From: Agapanthus africanus
Taxonomy: Eukaryota > Streptophyta > Magnoliopsida > Asparagales > Amaryllidaceae
Assembly: GCA_030015575.1 (NCBI GenBank)
Contig: JASDDO010000006.1
Location: 381,942,137-382,006,136 of the forward strand
Length of the DNA stretch: 64,000 bases
Reading direction: 5' to 3'
Under the pieces are notes generated by a model that had not been told where the DNA came from, searched no databases, and saw only the letters and a program-made list of their open reading frames with translations. Shown here in pieces: positions 1 through 11,381 of this stretch. The number at the start of each line of letters is the position of its first letter. The stretch's first letter is position 1. Both the position numbers and the translations under genes were made by a program.

Positions 1-100
1 GTGTTGAGGCTAAGATCAACTTAAACGTTCGTTAAGGATACGTTAGTCCTGTTTGAGACTAAGATCAACTTAACGTGGTGATCCATTTAATATATGGCCA

Positions 101-735
101 TCGGGACTCGTCACCTCTCTGACGTCGTTGAAGGATTACAACGACAGGTGTCAGAGGAGTTCAGAGATGTACCCTTGAACCAAAGTTGATTTGGAGTTTA
201 AGGATACGTTAGCCATGTTTGGGGCTAAGATCGACTTAAACGGGATCGTTTAGATCCGGCAAAAGATCATTTGGGGGCTCTATTGTTCCAGTTTAGGGAC
301 GTAGTGGTCCATAGGTAGTTTAAGGACATTGTCGTCCATTGCCACTTTAGGGACGTGGTGGTCTATGTTCCAGTTTAGGGACGTGGTGGTCCGTATTCCA
401 GTTTAGGGACGTGGTGGTCTATGTTCCAGTTTAGGGACGTGGTGGTCCGCATTCCAGTTTAGGGACGTGGTGGTCTATGTTCCAGTTTAGGGACGTGGTG
501 GTCCGTATTCCAGTTTAGGGACGTGGTGGTCTATGTTCCAGTTTAGGGACGTGGTGGTCCGCTATTAGTTTAAGGACGTTTCGGTCCAACATTAGTTTAA
601 GGACGTTTCGGTCCACGAGTTTAAGGACCCCGCAGTCCATGTTGATGTGTGGTCGTCGGGACCCGTCACCTCTCTGACGTCGTTGAAGGATTACAACGAT
701 AGGTGTCAGAGGAGTTCAGAGATGTACCCTCGAAC
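101..735. repeat. Duplicated block flanking the minisatellite
   Basis: A segment of about 75 bp beginning near CGTCACCTCTCTGACGTCG occurs at about 108-180 and again at about 665-735, nearly identical. Shorter echoes of AAGGATACGTTAG and CTAAGATC occur at 36-75 and 200-235. The minisatellite lies between the two copies. Confidence 0.75.
291..640. repeat. 28-bp minisatellite with a 56-bp higher-order period
   Basis: About twelve copies of a unit reading GTTTAGGGACGTGGTGGTC plus a variable tail. In the central copies two variants alternate (tail TATGTTCCA versus CGTATTCCA), giving a 56-bp higher-order period. Edge copies are more diverged (GTTTAAGGACGTTTCGGTCC). A three-copy cousin on the opposite strand lies at 8400-8490 in the gag-only element. 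Confidence 0.85.
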
Positions 736-879
736 CGGTCGTAAATTGATTTAGGGAGCAGCCGTACTCAGTCAATTTAGTTTGAGGACTTACGACCATG
801 ATTAGGCTAAGTCCAGTTGAAAAATATGTAACGCTTTTATTTGTTTTTGGTCTGTTAGACCTGTGTTAGGGCTTGGCCC

Positions 880-1105
880 ATTTTTAAATAATGCATTGCA
901 TTATTTTCTTTTTTTTTTGTTTGGGCTCTGCCCATAAAAGATGCAGAGCATCAATTTATTCTGGGCTCTGCTCATTTATGAATGATGCAAGGCATCTACT
1001 TTGTTTGGGCTCTGCCCGTTTTAAAATGCATAGCATTTTTATTATTTTGTTTGGGCTCTGCCCATTTATAAATGATTCAGAGCATCAATTTAATTAGGCA
1101 TGCTT
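880..1105. repeat. Degenerate tandem repeat with GGGCTCTGCCCAT motif
   Basis: The motif TTTGGGCTCTGCCCATTT, followed by an AT-rich piece and ATGCA(G)AGCAT, recurs about five times with a spacing of roughly 45-55 bp. Nothing coding is seen. Confidence 0.6.
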
Positions 1106-1138
1106 GGTCTTTTTGATTTGGGCCTGGCCCTTTAAGAA

Positions 1139-1330
1139 ATGTCTTGCATTTATCAGGCGCTTTGCGCCAAACAGAGAGCACAAGCGCTTGTAGTGTTGAC
1201 ACGTGTCGCGCAAGCGCAGTGTGCTGCGCTAATGCGCTGCGCCTGCGCTGCTGACACGTGGCGCGCTCTGGTGGCTTGCGCCAATCCAGGAGCGCAACAG
1301 CGCAGTTTGCAAGTGCAAGGCACTATGATT
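1139..1330. repeat. GC-rich GCGC minisatellite with CACGTG cores
   Basis: A GC-rich island in AT-rich surroundings, built of short GCGCAAGCGCAG-type words and containing GACACGTGTCGCGC and GACACGTGGCGCGC. A second island of the same type lies at 1885-2060, and a related word set fills the LTRs of the gag-only element. Confidence 0.65.
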
Positions 1331-1884
1331 TGAGAATCTTTTAGATTCAAGAACCAATGGTTCATAAAAAGAAGTGCAAAGCACTATTCATTTCCTTGAT
1401 CTAATTTAGATCAAAGAAAAAACAAATTTTTCTTTTTATTTCAGGAACCAAAGGTTCATAAAAGTGCAAAGCACTATTCTTTATTTTGTTTTTCTTGTTT
1501 TAAGGAACCAGTGGTTCATAAGAAGTGCAAAGCACTGTTTATTATGTGAAGATCATTGATCTTGTTTTTAGATCAATGATCTATTAGAAGAAATTTCTTC
1601 TATTTTGTGAAGGTTTTTACCTTTTTCTTGAAAACCTTTTCAGAGTTCTCTCTGTTTGAAGCTCTTGATTTTTTTTTCAAGAATATTCCCTCCTTTGAAT
1701 TGAGGTCTGGGGTCCTTTTTATAGTGCCCATAAATTAGTTAAATTTGTTAAAGAGATCTTTCTCTGAGTGATTTGGGGAATTTTCCCCACCGTTGGATCT
1801 TTGATCCAAGGGCTTCTGTTTTACAGAAGAAAATCTTTTTGTTTTAACAAGAACAGAAAGATCTTATTAGAATTTTAATTCTGT

Positions 1885-2165
1885 TTGGCGTAAACTCCCC
1901 AGCGCTTGACACGTTTCGCGCAGCGCAGCGCTTGCGCAGTTGTGCTTGCGCAATTGCGCAGACACGTGTCGCGCAGCGCAATGCTTGCGCGGCTGTGCTA
2001 GCGCAGCTGTGCGTGCGCAACTGCGCAGACACGTGTCGCGCAGCGCAGCGCTTGCGCAACTGAAGCGTTGCTTCATTTAATTTTTGTTTTAAATAGAGCT
2101 TTGCTCTGATTGGGCGCGCTGCCTTGGGTGCTGCGCTGATGTATCAACTTTCGACACGTGGCGCG
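1885..2165. repeat. GC-rich GCGC minisatellite, second island
   Basis: Three copies of a unit of about 70 bp, each containing GACACGTGTCGCGCAGCGCA followed by a run of TTGCGCAGTTGTGC-type words. A single GACACGTGGCGCG lies at about 2153. The apparent open frames through it on the minus strand are by-products of the repeat. Confidence 0.65.
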
Positions 2166-2752
2166 TTGCGCACAACTCAAGAATCTAAAGCGTTGCTTCA
2201 TTTACTAAAGTTTAAATTTTCAAAGTAGAGTTTTGCTCTGATTGGGGGAAGATGAAGCGTTGCTTCATCTTTCGCCTTGGAATTTGAACAGAGCTTTGCT
2301 CTGATTGGGGTAAACATGGACTTTGCGAGTGTATTTTCGTCTCTTTTTCACAAGTTTGCGCCTTTTCAGGTTTTCACAAATTCGCCGGCAGTCCTGCTGT
2401 TTTTACTCACGGAGCCCTTTCAGATTTTCATCCGTGCTCGTTTTGCTTGTGGAAATACCTTTTTTTTTACATTGGTGGAGCTTTATCACCGGTAGAACTT
2501 CAGATGTAGTCTCGCCGGTAGGACTTGGGAGAGATAGGGGCCGTTTACGCCCGTGGATTGTATACGGTTTTACAAGATGTATGATCCAGACCGTAGGGCC
2601 GGTGTACTCAATTCGTCCGCAACTTGGAGCATTCACGAGTAGTATTTCTTTATATATCGGCCATTGATGGGTGGTATAGGTCTTTCTCCCTCGGCATTTA
2701 TCAGCTGGTAGGATTCTCCATGAAACAATTTCTCGATGACGTATGGCCCTTC

Positions 2753-4119
2753 CTAATTTGGCTCGAGTTTTTCTTTGGCGTGTCGAATGAGGATGATCGG
2801 TCTTTTGAGAACCAACACCAATTCACCTTTCATAAAACCGCGGAGACAGGTTATCTTATCATAGGCCCATGGCATTTGGACTCGGTACAGCTCCATATTT
2901 TGCTGTACTTTTAGTCTCTTTTCTTCGAGAGCATCGAGCTCTTCGAGCCAGAGGAGGGCATTTTCCTCCTCCGTCAGCCCGTGCTGAACAACCATCCCGA
3001 GGCTTAGAACTTCGACTTCAAGATGGAGGATCGCTTCCACTTCAAAAAGTAATGAGTATGGAGGGGACTGAGTTGGAGTGCGGTGCGTGATACGATATAC
3101 CCACAACGTCTTGTGAAGCTTGAGATTCCAGTCTCTTTTGTTGGTTGAAGCATTTTTCTCAAGCGTTTGCATAAAGTTTTATTGAAGGTTTCGGCTAGCC
3201 CATTGGCTCTTGGATTATAGATGAAGAAATATGTCCAGTCTATCTTTTGCTGAGTAGCGAATCTTGAGATTTTGAAGCTCTTGAAAGAAGGCCCATTATC
3301 AAAAATGATTTTTCTAGGTGTACCGAAGCGGTATAGAATATTATGCCGGAAGAATGTCAGAATATCTTTTACTTCTTTTAGCGGGACAGCTTCAACCCAT
3401 CTGAAAAAATAGTCCGTTGTGGCCACTATGAACCAGTGGCCTTTAGATGACGGAGGATTAATCGGACCAACTATGTCAGTGCCCCAAATTTCGAAAGGCC
3501 GTGACGCCACCGTAGGATGTAACGGATTGGGATGCTTGTGAATGAAGTCACCATGAATTTAGCAGAGATGACATTTCTTTGCACGCTCTTCGCAATCCCT
3601 TATCATAGTAGGCCAGTAATACCCAAGCCGTTTGATTTGAAGCTGCATTTTAGGGCCAGATTGGTGAGCTCCACAGACGCCTGAGTGAATATCTTTCATA
3701 ACTTTTCTGGCTTTGGCCAATGACAGACACCTGAGCCAGAGTTGGTTATAAGATTTGCGGTATAGCATATTGTTTACAAACGCGTATCTGAGAGCTCTCT
3801 TCTTCAGCTGAACCCTCGCAGACTTTTCTTTGGGTAGTTTGTCGTATCGGAGGTACTCTATGAGGGGCTCTCTCCAATCGGGCCCATCTTGAATGATCAA
3901 AATTTCTTCGGTATGATTATTCTCTTGTTCTACGCTTTCCTCTTCTTGTAAAGTGACTGGAGATAGAAATTGCCAGTTTCTGACTGTGATCAGAATTTCA
4001 TCCATGTCGGGATCAGCCAGCTCTTTGGTTAGGCGAGCGAGTACGTCGGGTTTTCCGTTCAACGCCCTAGGAACTCTTATTAGTTCAATGTGGACGAACT
4101 GTTTCATGAGCTCCACCAC
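2753..4119 (-). pseudogene. Integrase region of the Tat element (fossil)
   Basis: On the minus strand, a zinc-binding H2C2-type segment (about 3559-3760, ending in a CHLC motif) is followed by a Ty3/Gypsy integrase core (about 3000-3510, with EIWGTDIVGP near its start) and a C-terminal part reaching 2753. It is broken and not expressed as one protein. The order RNase H, zinc segment, integrase core matches the family. Downstream of it the 3' region begins. Confidence 0.85.
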
Positions 4120-4400
4120 CCAGCTTCTGTACCGAGCTATCGGGTTTATATACCTTGTAACCGCCGCTTACTTGGTTGACGACAAGCTGGGAATTACCGC
4201 AAACCCGTAGCCGAAGGATTTCCAATTCTATGGCGAGCTCCAGACTAGCTATCAGAGTTTCGTACTCAGCTTCGTTGTTTGTGCGAGGCTCGGTGAGAGT
4301 GAAAGAACGTCGTAGGGTTCCCATCGATGACGTGATGAACACCAATCCTATCCCTGCTTTTATCTCCGGGACTCTTGATTTGCTGAAGGTCCTTATTGAT
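4085..4400 (-). pseudogene. Second (archaeal-type) RNase H of the Tat element (fossil)
   Basis: The motif NNEAEYETLIASLELA followed by NSQLVVNQ on the minus strand is the hallmark of the extra RNase H that Tat elements carry between the ordinary RNase H and integrase. It ends about 100 bp from the insertion point of the gag-only element. Broken. Confidence 0.75.
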
Positions 4401-4797
4401 GAGGCTCCATCAAACTAGAGCTCCCAGCATGGCTCGTTATCCTCGAGGTGCAACACTTGTTCGTCGGGTAACTCGCAATTGAGCGGTGAACCTTCAGGTA
4501 TGGGTGTTGGGGTCAAAATTTGTACCCCGGTTGACCAAGTCAAAGCCAAGGTCAACCCCAAGCCAAGTAGGCCCAAGCCTGGATCAAGTGGGCCCATGCC
4601 CAGGTCGAGTCCGAACATGAAGCGGCCGGCCCTCCTCCATGCCTAAAATGAAATTATGTAATAAATAATTTTTATGTAATTTTTTATGCATGAATGGGCA
4701 TAGAGCCAAATTTTTGTAAAGCCCATGGCTTATGAGCAAAAAGAAATGGCACATGAGCCATGTGATGGCCAAAATGCCATTTTTGTAAAGCCCAAGG

Positions 4798-4812
4798 GGC
4801 TATATATAAAGT
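4798..4812 (+). promoter_or_regulatory. TATA box of the gag-only element's 5' LTR
   Basis: CTATATATAAAG lies about 295 bp into the LTR. The same motif occurs at the matching place in the 3' LTR (about 11676-11690). It is the likely core promoter, placing the minisatellite downstream in the transcribed part. Confidence 0.65.
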
Positions 4813-5283
4813 GTATAGCCTATAAAGGAAATGATAATGAAAATATCTACACAACTTTTTCTCTCTCCAAAGAAAAATCTAGATCTGTGATCTTCTCCTT
4901 CCTCAAGGTTCTAAACCTTCCTCTTTTTTTTAATTAAATCAAGAGTTTTACTCTTCCTTTTCCAAAACTAAATAGTTTTTCACCACAAAACCCACAAAGG
5001 GGAACTCAGATCTACCATCAGATCTCAGAAAGGAGAGATTTTTAGAATCTCATATTTCTTGATCTTAAAGATCCGGCCAACAAAGGAAGAAGAAGGAGAC
5101 CCATCTCCAGAAACCCCACTTTGGGGATGAACTAGGGCTCAAGGGGAGAAGCCCTTCATCAGCTTCAAAACATCTTAGGAGTTTAACTCCTCATACACAC
5201 ACACACACACACAGACACACACAGAATAATAAGTGCTCCTTTCTGGGAGTACAACTCTCATCGCAGGGACCAAGTCCCTTTTG

Positions 5284-5562
5284 CCGCTCGAGCGCCCACG
5301 TGCTGACATGTGGTGCGCTAGCGCTCTTGCGCCCAGAGTGCTAGCACCCAAAGCGCTAGCGCTCGAGTACCCACGTGTTGACATGTGGCACGCTAGCGCT
5401 TTTGCGCTCAGAGCGCTAGCGCCCGAGCGCCCACGTGCTGACACGTGGCGCGCTAGCGCACTTGTGCTCAGAGCGCTAGCGCCCAAAGTGCTAGCGCCCG
5501 AGCGTCTACGTGCTGACACGTGGCGCGCTAGCGCTCTTGCGCTCCAAGCGCTGGCGCTGGCC
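5284..5562. repeat. CACGTG/GCTAGCGC minisatellite in the 5' LTR
   Basis: About four units of 60-75 bp, each with CCACGTGCTGACACGTGG (two G-box cores in the best units) followed by CGCGCTAGCGC words. The 3' LTR has a related array at 12157-12455 with about five units and a different internal arrangement. Confidence 0.85.
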
Positions 5563-6020
5563 CCACGCATCCTTTGGATGCCTTTTCCCCTTTTTTACAT
5601 ATGTATACATATGTACACACGCACATACTCCACGACACTGTCCCTGTTAGAAAAAAATTTCTAACGGGGCGCTGCCCCGCACCCCGTAAGGGGGCTGCTA
5701 GCCCCCTTGACCCCCACCCCGCTATCCGGGTAGCGGGACCCCCGTAAAAACTCTGCGGGGCCCCCGATATATCCAAAACCCCTTCAAAACACAACACTGC
5801 ACATTGAGTTCCCATGACAAGTTTAACCCATTAATCGGAGGTTCCCTCGCTCCAAAGGCGAGGGGTAATTAACGGCAGCTTAGTCCACGGCTGCCGGAAA
5901 TTCGGATCCCCACAATCAATAAACCCCGGCCTACCCTAGGCATGGGGAATCTGTAGTGCGCCTGAAAAGCACGCGCGTATTTCCATCTCAACGGGGTGAC
6001 GAAAAATACCCTACAGATTC

Positions 6021-6039
6021 TGGCACGCCCGGTGGGACC
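6021..6039 (+). other. Primer-binding site of the gag-only element
   Basis: TGGCACGCCCGGTGGGACC lies five bases after the LTR end. The same word, reverse-complemented, follows the Tat LTR at 36098-36115. I could not assign the tRNA. Confidence 0.75.
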
Positions 6040-6588
6040 TATCTCTCCTCCCATGTCTCGGGTTAAACGTTCATGCGAACTCAATCAATATACATGTCGA
6101 CTTCCTGTACTGAAATCATGCTTTTTTTGTGCAGGCTAACAAATTTCAAATTGCAATCTCCGGTCGCAGCAAAAATGTCTCTAAGGACAAGCTCAGCTCT
6201 CGACATAGCTCCCATCTTCTACACGATGAAGATGGACGCCAGGACGGTCCTTCCGGCCAGTCTCGGGCGACAATAGGAAGAGCCGCTGCTACCATTCGGC
6301 TCCATCCTGTTTGTGTCAGCTAACGCGATCCTAGCTCCTCAAGCCCCGGTGACAGACAAACCGGTCTCGAAAGGCAAGAGGCCAAATGTGGTGGTCTCGA
6401 AGGTGCCCTAACTCAAACGCAATTCATTGTTCGAACGGCTCTCTTTGGCCCCAGCTGGGGGAAAGGCAATCAACACCAACAAAGCAACAAGGCCTCTCGA
6501 GCATGCTCCGACGGTGCCCCTGACAACTGCTCGATCGGGTGTCTTCTCTAAGCTCCCCGCTAATCGACTCACGGTGGCTTCCTAGGAA

Positions 6589-8424
6589 ATGGATGCCCGG
6601 CAAGCCTTTAAAATTGTGAAGCTAAGGCAGAAAAGGCTCAGATATAGAGCCAACAAAAGGGCTAGGGCTCTTGCTAGGATGAACCTTATGAGGTTCGAAG
6701 AACAGGGTTACCCTGCGAAAGATGAGGAAATGGCTGGATATGTGGTCCACACTGTCTACATGGTGGGCACGCGCAGCAAGAGCAAGGACGGGGTCACCAC
6801 ATCTCAAATCCAATCTGGCTTGAATGCGGTTGCCGCTTCCCAAGAACAGCCGCCTCTGCTGTGTAATGAAAACCCTCTTGATGAGGATGATAGGCAGAAA
6901 GACCCTTCGGGCCATGAGGAGTCAGGCTCGGAAAGCGAAGATGAGCCAATCCTCCGTCCCAAGAATGCAGAGCAGCAACTTCTCCAAGAGCTCCGAAAAC
7001 AGTTCAGAAGCAAAGACAAGGAGATGGCCAAGCTCTACTCAAAAATTGATGACTTGACAAACGTCGTCTTACAGGTCACGGCCTAACTTGCCTCTCAGCC
7101 GCCCAATCAGGCGCAGGGCTCTCATGAACCGGGAAACGGTGTCCCAGGGCAACCGACGCCTATTCCCTCAAATCCAAAGGTGGGCGGACCGCATGAAAAT
7201 CAGTCACATCCTATCTCGGGAAATGTCTTGGCTACCGATGACAGTAGCCTGCTAACTCAAGATCAAATCATGGATTTGGTTGCCAACAAAGTCAAAACAT
7301 TGGTAGCTGAAGCCGAAGCGCAAAAGGATGTTAGCAGTAGTGGGAGACCATATCCTGCTTAGTATGATCTGGTAGAATTTCCCAGCGGCTATATCATCCC
7401 TAAATTCGGAAGATTTGATGGGACGGGAAATGCGAATCAGCACATCGCCCACTTTAAAGCCTCATGCGGGAATACTGGGGGAAATGATGCGCTTCTCCTC
7501 CGCCAGTTCGTTAATAACTTGACCGATGTTGCTTTCGACTGGTACGCGAGCATACCGGATGGCTCCGTTACTACTTTTGTCCAAATGGAATCTTTGTTTC
7601 GACAAAGGTTCATGAGCGTCAGCGATAAGATCACCATTGCCGAGCTCGTAAGGACCAAGCCAAAGAACAACGAAAGCAGCATGGATTTTATAACCCGGTG
7701 GCGCAATCTCTCCGTCAAATGTGAACCGCCGATAGAACAGGACCAATCTGTCAGTCTCCTCGTCGGAAATCTCAACAATTGGATGGCCCCGTTTCTATGC
7801 ACCGCGGGCCTCAAAACATTCCAAGAGCTGACCAGGAAAGTCCAGATGTTGGAACGCTCAAAGCAAGAGTCCTCCTCTGACTCCCAAAATAACAATAGGT
7901 CCTGGAGAAACCGAAAGGACAAAAATCGCAAAGGCGGAAATTCCGACGATACTGAATCTTTCAATGCCTCGGCTAACCGAAATAAGCAAGGGTCGAGCGG
8001 GCCTAATGCCAACCAGCTTCGGAAGCCAATGTTCGGAGAGGGAGGAGAATCTCCACTGAAAGAGAAGCTGGACAAGATCTATTCCTTCAGAAAGGACAAA
8101 ATCCGTAAAATATTCAAAGACGCCCTGAGGAACAGTCTACAACTGCCAGAGTCAAAAAGACCGCAGGAAGTGAATATGACCGACGACCCCAAATACTGCA
8201 CCTATCACAGAGTGATAGGTCATGCCATTGAGGACTGCTTTGTCTTCAAAGATTGGGTCGAAAAGCAATACAAGGCAGGAGAGATAGAACTGTCCAAAGG
8301 CGTGTTAACAAACAGTCAAGCTGCAACTGCCAATTTCATACAAACGGAGACCGAAGTTCTTCGCGAAACTGATTCTCTCAGATGTCTGCCTTTCTCTGAA
8401 AACAATCGACCACCATGTCATTAA
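6589..8424 (+). pseudogene. Gag region of the gag-only element (fossil)
   Basis: An N-terminal charged part (6589-7086) is followed by a spacer and a Ty3/Gypsy retrotransposon gag domain (about 7366-7860, with GRFDGTGNANQHIAHF and RQRFMSVSDKITIAEL). Near the C-terminus is a zinc-knuckle-like C..H...GH...C pattern (about 8195-8245). Reading is open over long stretches but the region is broken in a few places. The Tat gag at 34003-36062 is clearly homologous but has about 100 extra residues before the HTVYM segment. Confidence 0.85.
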
Positions 8425-8490
8425 ACTGGGAACAATCGACCACCACGTCATTAAACTGGGAACAATCGACCTCTAAGTCGTTAAACTGGG
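8400..8490. repeat. Three-copy 30-bp repeat at the gag end
   Basis: Three copies of AACAATCGACCACCACGTCA plus TTAAACTGGG. Read on the other strand the unit matches that of the 291-640 array. Confidence 0.85.
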
Positions 8491-8760
8491 AATGTAAAAA
8501 AATATATGTAAATAAACAAAAAATGTGTAGATGAAAGAAAAATAAAGAAAAGCTGAAATGATGGGGCAACTCGCAATAAAAATCAGCGAGTAAAATAAAA
8601 ATAAAAATAAACCCAAAATGATGGGGCAACCGCGAATAAAAGCCTAAATGATAGGGCAATCGCGATCTTCGCGATAAGAAAAGCTGAAATGATAGAGCAA
8701 TCGCGGTAAAACAAAAAAAGCCAACAAAATCAAAAACAAAAACAAAACAAAAAAAACAAC
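8490..8760. other. AT-rich spacer in the 3' region of the gag-only element
   Basis: A-rich, low-complexity sequence with repeated words such as AAATGATGGGGCAA and AAATGATAGGGCAA. No gene is seen. Confidence 0.5.
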
Positions 8761-8761
8761 G

Positions 8762-10390
8762 GCGAATGATGAGTCGCTCCTGGTACCATATTCCAGTGCA
8801 GCGATGCAGACGCCAACCAAAATCCAATTTCTCAAAATTCTCCCAGCCCTACGGCCAGTCCCCAAATTGACTACCGTATACAATCCACAGGCTCAAATAA
8901 TTCTAATCATACCCATGCCCCACCGTATCACCAGTTACGCGGCTGGTCTCCGCCTTTGGAATTATACTCCATTGAGAAGACCCACTCATGTGTCCTCACG
9001 ATACATGAGGAGAACAAACCTTTGTGAGATCCTTACGACTCATAAAAGAAAAACACACTTAGGAGTCCTCACGACTCCTAAGGAGAAAATACACCGGCGG
9101 GATCCTTACGACTCGTAGGGAGAAAATGCTTTTATGGGACCCTCACGGCCCATAAAATTGAAAAGCCTTAGGCGATAGGGATCTAAACCTGTCTTCTAAG
9201 CCATCGCTCCTCAATCCCTAAATGGCGAATGATGATTCGCTCCTGGTACCATATTTCAGTGCAGCGATGCAAACACCAACCAAATTCCAAATCCCATACC
9301 CCAATGGCGAATGATGAGTCGCTCCTAGTACCATATTCCAGTGTAGCGATGCAGACGCCAACCAAATTCCAAATCTCATACCCCAAGTGGCGAATGATGA
9401 GTCGCTCCTGGTACCATATTCCAGTGCAGCGATGCAGACGCCAACCAAATTCCAAATCCCATACCCCAATGGCAAATGATGAGTCGCTCCTGGTACCATA
9501 TTCCGATGTAGCGATGCAGACGCCAACCAAATTCCAAATCCCAATCCCTACATAGCGAATGATGAGTCGCTCCTGGTACCATATTCCAGTGCAGCGATGC
9601 AGACGCCAACCAAATTCCAAATCCTATGCCCCAACGTCGAATGATGAGTCGCTCCTGGTACCATATTCCAGTGCAGCGATGCAGACGCCGACAAAGTCCC
9701 GAAATTTTTCCGGCCCTACGGTCTGGATCATACATCCTGCAAAACCGTATACAATCCACGGGCGTAAAACAATCCCAATCCCTCCCAAGTCCTACCGGTG
9801 AGACCACATTCAAAGTCCCACCGGCGGTGAAGATTCAAAAAAATAATATTCCGGCGAGTTTGTGAAAACCCGAAAGGGCGCAAACTCGTAAAAAAGAGAT
9901 GAAATGCACTCACAAAGTCCTCTCGACTTTGTGAGGAAAAATTTCGCGCGTGAGATCCTTACGACTCATAAAGGAGCAACACACTTAGGAGTCCCCATGA
10001 CTCCTAAGGAGAAAATATACCTACGGGATCCTTACGACTCGTAGGGAGAAAATGCTTTGTGAGACCCTTACGGCTCACAAAATTGAAAAGTCTTAGGTGA
10101 TAAGGACCTAAAACCTGTCTCCTAAGCCATCGCTTCCTGATAAACAAGCGCAAATGATGATTCGCTCCTGGTATCATATTCCGGTATAGTGATATTGATG
10201 CCAAGCAAAAACCAATTCCCAAATCTTCCCGGGGCAAATGATGAGTTGCTCCTGGCATTATTCCAGTCCAGCAATGCAGATGCCGACAAAAAGAAATCCC
10301 CAAATCCTCTCATGGCAAATGATGATTCGCTCCTGGTACCATGTACCAGTGTAGCGATGCTGAAGTCAACCCAAATCAAATCAAACCCAC
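8762..10390. repeat. 82-83-bp tandem repeat, six contiguous copies plus scattered ones
   Basis: Units beginning GCGAATGATGAGTCGCTCCT start at 9225, 9307, 9390, 9472, 9555 and 9638, a very regular 82-83-bp period. A lone copy starts at 8762, and three diverged copies start at about 10148, 10233 and 10315. A flanking block of about 200 bp (TTAGGAGTCC, GACTCGTAGGGAG, CTAAGCCATCGCT words) occurs at 9020-9220 and again at 9945-10135, so the region also carries a larger duplication about 930 bp apart. Long minus-strand open frames here are repeat artefacts. Confidence 0.88.
9715..9905. repeat. Segment shared, inverted, with the Tat 3' region
   Basis: It matches 2330-2610 in reverse complement over words such as CCTACGGTCTGGATCATACA and CCGTATACAATCCACGGGCG. 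This ties the tail of the gag-only element to the tail of the Tat element it landed in. Confidence 0.8.
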
Positions 10391-10394
10391 AACC

Positions 10395-11310
10395 TCTGCG
10401 GCGGAATCATGCTCCGTCCCAGAATTTACCCCTTGTCGAAATCATGCTTCGCCTCGGGATATCTACCTTCCCTGCCAGAATTATGCTCCGCCTCGGAATC
10501 AAATCAACTAACCAGCTCTGCGTCGGAATCATACTTCGTCTCAGAGTGTACCCCGCGTCGAAATCAAGCTTCGCCTCGGTGTATCTGCCTTCCCTGTCGG
10601 AATTATGCTTCGGCTCGGAATCAACCAACGACCCCCTCGTCGGAATTATGCTCTGCCTCGGAATCAAGTCAACCAACAAGCTCTTCGCCGGAATCATGCT
10701 CCGTCTTAGAATGTACCCCGTGTCGAAATCATGCTTCGCCTCGGAGTATTTGCTTTCCCCGTCGGAATTATGCTTCGCCCGGGAATCAACCTCTGCATCG
10801 AAATTATGCTTCGGTCAGAATGTCTGCCGCTCTTCGGAATGATGCTCCGATCCCCTGGAATCATTCTCCGCTCATCGGAATGATGCTCCGATCCCTGGAA
10901 TCATGCTCTGCCCTTCGGAATGATGCTCCGATCCTTGGAATCATGCTCTGCGCTTCGGAATGATGCTCCGATCCTTAGAATTATGCTCCGCGCTTCGGAA
11001 TGATGCTCCGATCTTTGGAATCATGCTCCGCGCTTTGGAATGATGCTCCGATCTCTGGAATCATGCTCCGCGCTTCGAAATGATGCTCCGATCCTTGGAA
11101 TCATGCTTCGCAAATCGGAATGATGCTCCGATCCTTGGAATTATGCTCCGCAAATCGGAATGATCCTCCGATCCCCAGGAATCATGCTCTCCGAGGGATA
11201 CTCCGAACTTGGAATTATGCTCTGCGAATGAGAATGATGCTCCGATCCCCGGGAATCATGCTCCCCGGGATGATGCTCCGCCCCCGGAATGATGTTCCAC
11301 CTCGAAGTTC
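10395..11310. repeat. Tandem array of ATCATGCTCCG / GGAATGATGCTCCGATC words
   Basis: About 900 bp composed of short, imperfect units. Early units read TCGGAATCATGCTTCGCCTC; later ones settle into a 40-bp period GGAATGATGCTCCGATCC then TTGGAATCATGCTC. It ends about 70 bp before the 3' LTR. No gene. Confidence 0.85.
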
Positions 11311-11381
11311 AGCTTCAAGATCCATCAATTTCATGCACACAACTCAAATGTGCGGTGTGCATTTATTGATGGAGGGCACTT

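Larger units (their letters stand above)
1..2330 (-). repeat. Repeat-rich stretch, probable 3' region of the Tat element
   Basis: No protein-coding gene is seen. The stretch holds several tandem or duplicated blocks (listed separately) and low-complexity text. Its link to the Tat element rests on two inverted matches to the 3' part of the gag-only relative: the 28-bp array at 291-640 resembles 8400-8490, and 2330-2610 resembles 9715-9905. A TATA-like CTATAAAAAGG read on the minus strand lies near 1720, so part of this stretch could instead be a separate LTR-like piece. The 5' LTR of the Tat element (36122-37376) is not repeated here. Confidence 0.45.
4505..6015 (+). repeat. 5' LTR of the gag-only element
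   Basis: It is 1511 bp, starts TGTTGGGGTC and ends CCCTACA directly before the primer-binding site. In order it holds a TATA box near 4800, an AC microsatellite (about 5193-5225), a CACGTG-rich minisatellite (5284-5560), a perfect inverted repeat GTTAGAAA/TTTCTAAC (5646-5665) and a conserved 3' end shared with the Tat LTR at 36122. Confidence 0.92.

Noticed and set aside
291-640. CRISPR-like regular repeats
   Set aside because: Units are contiguous with variable tails and no unique spacers, in a plant retroelement context.
1-2330. 3' LTR of the Tat element
   Set aside because: The 5' LTR at 36122-37376 has no collinear copy here, although a TATA-like motif near 1720 and GC-rich islands look LTR-like.
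5175-5664. Ala/Arg/Ser-rich open frames on both strands in the LTR
   Set aside because: They follow the GC-rich minisatellite; composition alone keeps the frames open, and there is no known domain. The same applies at 11982-12561, 1139-1365 and 1844-2076.
9183-9620. Minus-strand open frame of about 145 codons with a repeated GTRSDSSFA-type peptide
   Set aside because: It is a by-product of the 82-83-bp tandem repeat; several frames are open at once and the unit length is not a multiple of three.
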